The notes beneath the pieces are model-generated. The model saw only the letters and a list, made by a program, of their open reading frames with translations, was not told the DNA's origin and made no database searches. A stretch of DNA of 12,522 nucleotides from Pseudomonadota bacterium (GTDB taxonomy: Bacteria; Desulfobacterota; Desulfovibrionia; Desulfovibrionales; Desulfovibrionaceae), in contig JAEWPX010000082.1 in NCBI GenBank assembly GCA_023399375.1, positions 1-12,522 of the forward strand. Direction: 5' to 3'. The position numbers and the translations under genes were made by a program. Below are positions 7,833 to 12,522 of this stretch, piece after piece (the stretch's first letter is position 1; each line of letters opens with the position of its first letter).

Positions 7833-8711
7833 TCAGCGCCGCAGCCACAGATAGGCGCGCGTGGCCAGCCGGTCCAGCACCACCGCCGGATTGACCGCCA
7901 AAATGAGCGCTTCCTGGCTTTCCGCCAAGAGCAGATCCAGCCGCCGCGCCACGTCCGGGTCGTAGCACGACCCGAGCAGCGCCCCGAGTTCCGCGACCTC
8001 GCGGCCGGCCAGGAACCCGGCCAACTCCCGCGACAACTCCGTCAACACCCGCTCCGCACACGTGCGCGTCGGCCGCCCCTTGGCCGCCGTGAACCAGCCC
8101 CGCCCCGTGCGCCAGAACGCATGCAGCCCGGTAAGAAGCGGCCAGGGATCGTCCTCGCCGCCGCCAGGCGCGGGCTCCGCCGTGTCCGGCCAGGCCAGGG
8201 TCATCACGAACGAACGCGAGACCAGCGTCGGAAAAAGCCGCTCCCGCTGCGGCGTAAGCAGCACGAACACGTTGCCGGGCCTGGGTTCCTCCATGGCCTT
8301 CAAGAGCGCATTGGCTGCCTCTTCGGTCAGCGCCTGCGCCTCGGCAAGCAATATCACCCGCTTGCCCGACCCGCGCGGCGGTTCGCCCACCAACGCGCGC
8401 ATCTCGCGCATGGCGTCCACCTTGATCGATTCCGAACCGCCGTCGAAATACTGGAAATCCAAAAAGACGTTTTCCAGAATCTGCAAACACACGGCGCACG
8501 TGCCGCACGGCGGCTTCGCGCTTTTGCAATTGAGCCGCGCCGCGAAATACAACCCCACCGCCGCGCGCTCCTCGGCCGATCCACCCTCCAGAATCACCGC
8601 CTGCGGCACGGCCCTGGCCAGCGCGTCCAGCCCGGCCAGCACATGCGCCTGCCTGGGCGATACGCCGAAGATGGCGGCTGCGGGGGAGAGGGAAGGGGAG
8701 ATAGAGGACAT
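7833..8711 (-). CDS. holB: DNA polymerase III delta-prime subunit (clamp loader)
   Basis: 292 residues. Delta-prime is the stator of the clamp-loader complex that places the beta clamp on DNA. Visible marks are a four-cysteine zinc module (Cys62, Cys69, Cys72, Cys75), the AAA+ Walker B/sensor region VILLAEAQALTEEAANALLKAMEEP (118-143) and the following NVFVLLTPQRERLFPTLVSRS. The P-loop position reads LEGGSAEERA (41-50) and lacks GKT/S, as expected for delta-prime, which does not bind ATP in this role. The SRC motif of the family is SRS here (165-167). The C-terminal third is divergent. The ATG at 8709-8711 has no clear ribosome-binding site, so the start is the least certain part; no better alternative was seen. 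A leader rich in CCAACC repeats precedes it. Confidence 0.88.
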   Translation of the reverse strand: MSSISPSLSPAAAIFGVSPRQAHVLAGLDALARAVPQAVILEGGSAEERAAVGLYFAARLNCKSAKPPCGTCAVCLQILENVFLDFQYFDGGSESIKVDAMREMRALVGEPPRGSGKRVILLAEAQALTEEAANALLKAMEEPRPGNVFVLLTPQRERLFPTLVSRSFVMTLAWPDTAEPAPGGGEDDPWPLLTGLHAFWRTGRGWFTAAKGRPTRTCAERVLTELSRELAGFLAGREVAELGALLGSCYDPDVARRLDLLLAESQEALILAVNPAVVLDRLATRAYLWLRR

Positions 8712-8770
8712 GGCAATTTCACTGGTTGGTTGGTGGGTTGATGGGGTAGGTTGTGCGGTTGGGTTGGGTG

Positions 8771-8830
8771 GGGAAGAGCAGGGCGCTGCCCTGCAACCCG
8801 TCGGGGGGGATCATCCCCCCCGAACCCCTG
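8771..8830 (+). repeat. G-tract palindrome element, copy A
   Basis: GAAGAG lead, then a stem CAGGGC-GCT-GCCCTG (8779-8793), then seven G plus A, TCA, T plus seven C (8803-8821), then GAACCCC. The layout resembles copies B and C (GA-rich lead, G/C-run palindrome, then (G)AACCCC or GACCCC). It lacks their GCCTCCGGCGGCC core, so it is at best a distant member of the same family. Confidence 0.55.
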
Positions 8831-8876
8831 TCCGGTGTAGCCGGGTGGGAGCTCGCCTGTGGGCGGGAGTCCGTCG

Positions 8877-8945
8877 GCGAGGCCGGAATTTGGCCGGCGA
8901 TGCCGTCGCTACGCTCCTGGCTCGCCGGCCAAATTCCGGCCTCGC
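8877..8945. repeat. Long hairpin 1 (24-bp perfect inverted repeat)
   Basis: Arm 8877-8900 is perfectly complementary to 8922-8945, with a 21-base loop whose ends (GCC/GGC) can add three more pairs. The arm contains CGGAATTTGGCCGGC, which matches the arm of hairpin 2 at 13 of 15 positions. There is no T-run after either arm, so it is not a standard terminator. Confidence 0.85.
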
Positions 8946-8971
8946 AGGCCCGTCGCCCTTTCAGGACGAGT

Positions 8972-9027
8972 TTGAAGGAATTTTTGCTTTGGAAGCTTCA
9001 AAAAAACCTTAAAGGAAATTTCTTCAA
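8972..9027. repeat. AT-rich imperfect palindrome
   Basis: TTGAAGGAATTT (8972-8983) pairs with AAATTTCTTCAA (9016-9027) with one mismatch. Inside are GAAGCTTC (8992-8999) and CCTTAAAGG (9008-9016), each self-complementary. The segment is strikingly AT-rich against GC-rich surroundings and lies between the two long hairpins. Confidence 0.6.
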
Positions 9028-9052
9028 GTGCGGCGCTTCGCCGCTGGCGCTC

Positions 9053-9124
9053 GTGGTCTCGGAAATGGGCCGGCCGTGCTGGCCGGCTTTGCGGCCTGCG
9101 GGGCCGGCCCATTTCCGAAACCAC
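9053..9124. repeat. Long hairpin 2 (23-bp inverted repeat, one mismatch)
   Basis: Arm 9053-9075 pairs with 9102-9124 with a single mismatch (C9058/A9119). The 26-base loop contains a smaller stem GGCCG/CGGCC (9081-9085 and 9092-9096). The arm shares the CGGAA(A/T)(T)(G/T)GGCCGGC core with hairpin 1, suggesting two members of one family. Confidence 0.85.
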
Positions 9125-9172
9125 AGACCCCGACGCTCCGCCCGCCGACCACGCTTCCACCCGCTTGCCAAT

Positions 9173-9240
9173 CCCCCGCCGGGGAGGTCCAGGAGGGGGT
9201 CACCCCCTCCTGGCCGCCGGAGGCATCTTCCTCTTCCAGC
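9173..9240 (-). repeat. Gene-end repeat element, copy B (after purA)
   Basis: On the minus strand, 15 to 80 bases after the purA stop, the order is: GA-rich lead GAAGAGGAAGAT, core GCCTCCGGCGGCC (plus 9212-9224), an 11-bp arm palindrome with TGA centre (plus 9189-9213), then GACC and a small CCCC-GGC-GGGG stem (plus 9174-9184). The same order appears on the plus strand behind purH (copy C). It may act as a transcription stop or RNA 3'-end stabiliser for purA, though a T-run is missing. Confidence 0.75.
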
Positions 9241-9254
9241 TCTTTCTCTCTCCC

Positions 9255-10571
9255 CTACCCTCTAATAATCGTCTGTTTCCGGTCGGGGCCGACGGAGAGG
9301 ATGGAACAGGTGGTTTTGAGCGACTGTTCGATGCGCGACACGTATTCGCGCGCGGCGAGCGGCAGGTCTTCCCAGGCGGTGATGCCGGAGAGGTCTTCTT
9401 CCCAGCCGGGCATGGTTTCGTAGACCGGCTCGACGTGTTCGAGCGCGCCTTCTTCCTGGGGCGGATATTCGTGGATTTTGCCTTTGTAGCGGTAGCCGAT
9501 GCAGATTTTGACTTCGTAGAGGCCGCTTAGGACGTCGAGTTTGGTCAGGGCAATATCGGTGGGGCCGGAGAGGCGGGCGGATTCGCGCAGCAGCACGAGG
9601 TCGAGCCAGCCGCAGCGGCGCTTGCGTCCGGTGGTGGCGCCGTATTCGCCGCCTTTTTCCTGGAGGTAGTCGCCGATGGTGCCGAAGAGTTCGGTGGGGA
9701 AGGGCCCCGAGCCGACGCGGGTGGTGTAGGCTTTGACCACGGCCACGACGCGCCCCAGGACATCGGGCGCGCAGCCGCTGCCGGCGGCGGCCTGTCCGGC
9801 CACGGTATTGGACGAGGTGACGAAGGGGTAGGTGCCGTGGTCGATGTCGAGGTGGGTGCCTTGCGCGCCTTCGAAGAGTACGTCGCCGCCGGCGGCCAGG
9901 GTTTTCTGGATGACCGAGGAGACGTCGCCGAGGTAGGGCAGCAGGCGTTTGGCCACGGGGGCGATGGTTTCGGCCACGGCCCCAGGGTCCAGGGCGGGCA
10001 TGTCGTAGAGTTTGGTGAAGAGCGTATTTTTTTCGATCAGCGCCTGGGCGATCTTTTTGGCCAGCAGTTCCATGTCGGCGAAGTCGCCGGCGCGGATGCC
10101 GATGCGGGCCATCTTGTCCTCGTAGCACGGGCCGATGCCGCGGCCGGTGGTGCCGATCTTGCCGCCGGCGCGCAGGGTTTCGCGCGCGCCGTCGAGCAGG
10201 CGGTGATAGGGCATGATGACGTGGGTCTTGCGCGAGATGGTGAGCCGTTCGGGCGTGACATCGACGCCTTTCGTGGCCAGGGTGTCCATTTCGCGGCAGA
10301 GCACTTCCGGATCGAGGACGACGCCGTTGCCGATGAGGCAGGTCTTGCCGTCGTGGAGGATGCCGGAGGGCATGAGGTGGACGATGGTTTTCTCGCCGCC
10401 GACGACCAGGGTGTGTCCGGCGTTGTTGCCGCCCTGGAAGCGGACCACGGCCTTGGCGGATTCGGTGAGCAGATCGACGATCTTGCCCTTGCCTTCGTCG
10501 CCCCATTGGGCCCCGTGTATGACGATGCCCCGGCCCGAGCCGGCGGCCTGCGGGTTGCGATATTCGGCCAT
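9255..10571 (-). CDS. purA: Adenylosuccinate synthetase
   Basis: 438 residues, near the usual 430. PurA joins IMP and aspartate using GTP to give adenylosuccinate, the first step from IMP to AMP. Motifs in order: GAQWGDEGKGK (20-30, catalytic Asp25 equivalent to E. coli Asp13), GGNNAGHT (His53 equivalent to His41), GRGIGPCYEDK, EGAQGTHLDIDHGTYPFVT, TRVGSGPFPTEL, GATTGRKRRCGWLD, LTKLDVL and the C-terminal SVGPDRKQT. A short extension of about 12 residues precedes the conserved core. The ATG at 10569-10571 follows the stop of the upstream small gene after three bases, and the GGGGAG ribosome-binding site lies inside that gene's end, so translation is probably coupled. Confidence 0.97.
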   Translation of the reverse strand: MAEYRNPQAAGSGRGIVIHGAQWGDEGKGKIVDLLTESAKAVVRFQGGNNAGHTLVVGGEKTIVHLMPSGILHDGKTCLIGNGVVLDPEVLCREMDTLATKGVDVTPERLTISRKTHVIMPYHRLLDGARETLRAGGKIGTTGRGIGPCYEDKMARIGIRAGDFADMELLAKKIAQALIEKNTLFTKLYDMPALDPGAVAETIAPVAKRLLPYLGDVSSVIQKTLAAGGDVLFEGAQGTHLDIDHGTYPFVTSSNTVAGQAAAGSGCAPDVLGRVVAVVKAYTTRVGSGPFPTELFGTIGDYLQEKGGEYGATTGRKRRCGWLDLVLLRESARLSGPTDIALTKLDVLSGLYEVKICIGYRYKGKIHEYPPQEEGALEHVEPVYETMPGWEEDLSGITAWEDLPLAAREYVSRIEQSLKTTCSILSVGPDRKQTIIRG

Positions 10572-10574
10572 GGC

Positions 10575-10940
10575 CTATGACTCCCCTGTATCCTTGGGTC
10601 GAAACGCGAGGACCTTGCCCCGATGCGGCTTGGGCGCCGCCGGTTGCGTTTCGGGTTGCCGCGCCGCGCCTGGTTCCGCGGTCGGCTGGGCGGTCGCGTC
10701 GGCGGCCGCCTCGGGCGTCGCGGGTTGTCCCGGCTGGCGGCTTTCGGCCCAATGATGGTTGAACAATTGATTTTTGAAGCGCATCCCCTGGATCATGGCC
10801 AGGACCAGGACAGACTCCTCCCAGCGCTGGGACGGCTCGAACCGGCCCACCGCCTCGGCGTACTTGTCCCAAAGGGCCATGAGCGACGCTTCGTCGAAGG
10901 CCCGAAGCTGCCTGGCCATCTTCAACAGCACCTGTTCCAC
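10575..10940 (-). CDS. Unrecognised small protein encoded directly before purA
   Basis: 121 residues; I do not recognise a named family. The first ~66 residues look like a compact, mostly helical domain (KMARQLRAFDEASLMALWDKYAEAVGR, then RWEESVLVLAMIQ and RFKNQLFNHHWA), with several aromatic and charged residues. Residues ~67-103 are a low-complexity Pro/Ala/Gln/Thr linker. The tail is short and basic (KPHRGKVLAFRPKDTGES). No membrane segment, signal peptide or metal motif is seen. A GTG at 10946 is also possible, but AGGGAG lies directly against it; for the GTG at 10940 the same AGGGAG is spaced by five bases, so I prefer 10940. First gene of a two-gene unit with purA, three bases apart, which suggests shared expression but does not give a function. 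Confidence 0.75.
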   Translation of the reverse strand: MEQVLLKMARQLRAFDEASLMALWDKYAEAVGRFEPSQRWEESVLVLAMIQGMRFKNQLFNHHWAESRQPGQPATPEAAADATAQPTAEPGAARQPETQPAAPKPHRGKVLAFRPKDTGES

Positions 10941-10991
10941 GATCACTCCCTACACCACGCGAGATGCCGCCAGAGCACCGGCGGACAGGCC

Positions 10992-11020
10992 TTGTTAGCA
11001 GAAACGCCCCGGGCTTCCAA
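10992..11020 (-). promoter_or_regulatory. Candidate promoter of the small gene-purA unit
   Basis: On the minus strand: TTGGAA (plus 11015-11020) as -35, 17-base spacer, TAACAA (plus 10992-10997) as -10, preceded by TGC as an extended -10. A start near 10985 gives a leader of about 45 bases. Pattern only; moderate matches. Confidence 0.4.
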
Positions 11021-11030
11021 ATGCAATTTG
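11018..11030. promoter_or_regulatory. Dyad between the divergent purA-unit and purH promoters
   Basis: CAAAT-GCA-ATTTG, perfect five-base arms with a three-base centre. It overlaps both candidate -35 boxes (11015-11020 on minus, 11028-11033 on plus), so a bound protein could affect both directions. It is unlike the PurR/PurBox consensus known to me. Such a short dyad can also arise by chance. Confidence 0.3.
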
Positions 11031-11056
11031 CCCCGTGCCGCCGGCTGTGCTAGGCA
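11028..11056 (+). promoter_or_regulatory. Candidate promoter of the AICAR transformylase gene
   Basis: TTGCCC (11028-11033), 17-base spacer, TAGGCA (11051-11056), with TGC just before the -10. The -10 match is weak; the spacing and extended element are the main support. The leader would be about 28 bases. Confidence 0.33.
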
Positions 11057-11090
11057 TCCCTCGCACGTTACTGCAAGGAGCCGTCACGCC

Positions 11091-12368
11091 ATGAGCGATC
11101 TGAAAAAAATGTACACCACCATGGTCGAGGACCCCTTTCCGGCCGAACTCGTGATCCGGCTCGGCGAGGCCGAACTGACGTTCGCCAAGCGGACCTGGAC
11201 CATCGAAGGCCAGGAGAAGGGCCTGCGCTACGGCGAGAACCCGGACCAGCCCGCCGCGCTCTACGCCCCCAAGGCGGGGCGGCTGTCGCTTGGCGGCGTG
11301 GAGTTCCGCGGCCCGGGCGACGGCCTTGTCTGCGCGGCCACGGAAGAGCATCTGCTCCAGTCCGGCAAGCACCCCGGCAAGACCAACCTGACCGACGTGG
11401 ATAACGGCGTCAATATTTTGCAGTACCTGACCGCCAAACCCGCCGCCGTTATCCTCAAGCACAACAATCCCTGCGGCGCGGCCTGGTCCGACGCCGGGCT
11501 TTGCGCCGCGTTCGAGGCCGCATTCGCCTCGGACCGCATCGCCGCCTTCGGTGGGGCGATCGTGGTCAACCGCACCCTGGACGCGGCCACGGCGGAAAAG
11601 ATCAACGCCGTCTATTTCGAGGTGGTGGCCGCGCCGGATTACGAGCCCAAGGCGCTCGAAATCCTCAAGTCCAAAAAGAACCTGCGCATCTTCCGCCTGC
11701 CGGGGCTGGCGGCCCTGGACAAGCTGGTGGGCCAGCCGTTCCTTGAGTTCAAATCCCTGGCCGACGGCGGGCTCGTGCTCCAGTTCTCCTTCCGCAACCG
11801 CATCCTTACCGCCGCGGACTTCCTGCCGGCAACGGCCACGGACAAGGCCGGCACGACGTTTACGGCCCGCGCCCCGTCGGACAAGGAAGCCGAGGATCTG
11901 CTTTTCGCCTGGGCCGTGGAAGCCGGCGTCACCTCCAACTCGGTCATCTTCGTCAAAAACGGCGCCACGGTCGGCATCGGCACGGGCGAGCAGGACCGCG
12001 TGGGCGTGGTGGAGCTGACCATCCACAAGGCCAAGACCAAGTACGCCGACGGCCTCGCGTTCGCCGCGTGCAACCTCTCGCTTTATGAATTGACGCTCAA
12101 GGCCAAGGCCGATGCCGAAGCGGCGAAGCTCCTGGCCGACATCCGGGCCAGGACCGAAGCGGCCGGCGGCGGGCTCATCGGCTCGGTGCTGGTCTCCGAC
12201 GGCTTCTTCCCCTTCCGCGACGGCGTGGACCTGTGCATCGCCGCGGGCGTGACGGCCATCGCCCAGCCCGGCGGCTCCATCCGCGATCCCGAAGTCATTG
12301 CTGCCTGCAACGAAGCCTCGCCGCAAGTGGCCATGGTGTTCACGGGCCAGCGTTCGTTCCGGCATTGA
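11091..12368 (+). CDS. purH: Stand-alone AICAR transformylase (C-terminal half of PurH)
   Basis: 425 residues. It transfers a formyl group from 10-formyl-THF to AICAR, the penultimate step to IMP. Usual PurH is about 510-530 residues and bifunctional; here only the transformylase (AICARFT_IMPCHas) part exists, and the N-terminal MGS-like IMP cyclohydrolase domain is absent. Motifs: RYGENPDQPAALY, KTNLTDVDNGVN, KHNNPCG (Lys123-His124, the catalytic pair of the family), SDRIAAFGGAIVVN, SNSVIFVKNGATVGIGTGEQDRV, SDGFFPFRDGVD, AIAQPGGSIRD and the final RSFRH. The ATG at 11091 has AAGGAG at 11075-11080 (ten-base spacing). The frame is open upstream to 10623, but that part is antisense to the small gene before purA, so there is no hidden cyclohydrolase domain. 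Divergent from the purA unit. Confidence 0.93.
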   Translation: MSDLKKMYTTMVEDPFPAELVIRLGEAELTFAKRTWTIEGQEKGLRYGENPDQPAALYAPKAGRLSLGGVEFRGPGDGLVCAATEEHLLQSGKHPGKTNLTDVDNGVNILQYLTAKPAAVILKHNNPCGAAWSDAGLCAAFEAAFASDRIAAFGGAIVVNRTLDAATAEKINAVYFEVVAAPDYEPKALEILKSKKNLRIFRLPGLAALDKLVGQPFLEFKSLADGGLVLQFSFRNRILTAADFLPATATDKAGTTFTARAPSDKEAEDLLFAWAVEAGVTSNSVIFVKNGATVGIGTGEQDRVGVVELTIHKAKTKYADGLAFAACNLSLYELTLKAKADAEAAKLLADIRARTEAAGGGLIGSVLVSDGFFPFRDGVDLCIAAGVTAIAQPGGSIRDPEVIAACNEASPQVAMVFTGQRSFRH

Positions 12369-12370
12369 TT

Positions 12371-12434
12371 GAGAAGAGAAGACGCCTCCGGCGGCCGGGG
12401 GGCATGATGCCCCCCGGACCCCCTCGACGAGGGG
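12371..12434 (+). repeat. Gene-end repeat element, copy C (after purH)
   Basis: Starts three bases after the stop with GAGAAGAGAAGAC, then the core GCCTCCGGCGGCC (12384-12396), a perfect palindrome with 11-bp arms (12395-12405 and 12407-12417), then GACCCC and a second stem CCCCTCG-A-CGAGGGG (12420-12434). Copy B behind purA has the same parts in the same order on the other strand. Possibly the purH terminator, although no T-run follows directly. Confidence 0.75.
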
Positions 12435-12495
12435 ACTGGACAGGGATTTCGTAACACGGTAGGCCCGGTCCCCTTTATCATCATTATGTATAGAA

Positions 12496-12522
12496 CCCCC
12501 CTTTAAAAGTTTTTGGGGAGGG
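12496..12522 (+). repeat. C-run / G-run partial element at the right edge
   Basis: Six C (12496-12501), the palindrome CTTTAAAAG (12501-12509), a T-run and GGGGAGGG to the window end. It may fold as a C-run/G-run hairpin and continues beyond the window, so it cannot be fully described. Confidence 0.4.

Larger units (their letters stand above)
8712..9254. other. Gene-free hairpin and repeat cluster between holB and purA
   Basis: 543 bases with no believable gene. The open frames here give low-complexity Arg/Pro/Ala peptides that read through inverted repeats. From left to right it holds a T/G-rich tract (8717-8774), a G-tract palindrome element (8771-8830), a 24-bp perfect inverted repeat (8877-8945), an AT-rich imperfect palindrome (8972-9027), a second long inverted repeat (9053-9124) and a G-tract hairpin element just behind purA (9173-9240). 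The holB promoter must lie here or upstream, but none was convincing. Confidence 0.75.

Noticed and set aside
8771..9240. CRISPR array or phage/plasmid attachment site
   Set aside because: Repeats are unequal hairpins without regular spacing or spacers; no cas, integrase or tRNA gene is present.
8753..9265. Protein-coding potential in the holB-purA gap (170-codon plus frame, 83-codon minus frame)
   Set aside because: The frames read through inverted repeats and give low-complexity peptides with no start signals.
10623..11090. N-terminal extension of the AICAR transformylase frame that might hold the cyclohydrolase domain
   Set aside because: The translation is Arg/Gly-rich and antisense to the small gene before purA; no MGS-domain motifs; a good ribosome-binding site marks ATG 11091.
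10941..11090. Purine riboswitch upstream of purA or purH
   Set aside because: The expected leaders are only about 30-45 bases, too short for a purine or PRPP/ppGpp riboswitch, and no conserved core was seen.
10995..12365. 456-codon minus-strand open frame opposite purH
   Set aside because: Antisense shadow of a clearly recognised enzyme gene; low-complexity Gly/Asp/His composition.

Overview
The window is about 12.5 kb of GC-rich DNA, densely and continuously coding, with only two gene-free stretches over 300 bases (2005-2459 and 8712-9254). The most informative locus is a complete six-gene Ech-type [NiFe] hydrogenase operon. Together with the high GC content and the G-tract hairpin repeats behind genes, it points to a sulfate reducer of the Desulfovibrionaceae (Desulfovibrio/Solidesulfovibrio-like). 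That assignment is inference, with no database comparison made. All genes look intact. The left edge lies 15 bases past the groEL stop, and the right edge cuts into a non-coding repeat.

Layout. 16-2004 (minus): groES-groEL, with a near-consensus CIRCE operator and a candidate promoter upstream. 2005-2459: divergent control region for groESL (minus) and ech (plus); it holds a sigma70-like promoter for ech and a Rex/CRP-like dyad. 2460-7745 (plus): echABCDEF, closely spaced, ended by a strong terminator that works in both directions between ech and the convergent holB. 7833-8711 (minus): holB, the clamp-loader delta-prime subunit. 8712-9254: a cluster of hairpins and repeats. 9255-10940 (minus): a small unrecognised gene placed 3 bases before purA and probably translationally coupled to it. 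10941-11090: compact divergent promoter region with a small dyad between two candidate -35 boxes. 11091-12368 (plus): a stand-alone AICAR transformylase (the C-terminal half of usual PurH). 12369-12522: repeats.

How the genes work together. EchA and EchB form the ion-translocating membrane arm. EchC, EchD, EchE and EchF form the peripheral arm carrying Fe-S clusters and the NiFe site. The family couples ferredoxin oxidation to H2 formation (or the reverse) with proton or sodium movement. PurH-type transformylase leads to IMP, and PurA takes IMP toward AMP, so the divergent pair forms a purine module. GroESL and HolB are housekeeping.

I see no clearly new multi-gene system. The points most worth a second look are an apparent 51-codon in-frame insertion in EchE bounded by an 11-nt direct repeat, the candidate redox/CRP-type operator upstream of ech, the gene-flanking repeat family and paired hairpins, the conserved-looking unknown gene before purA, and the split purH.
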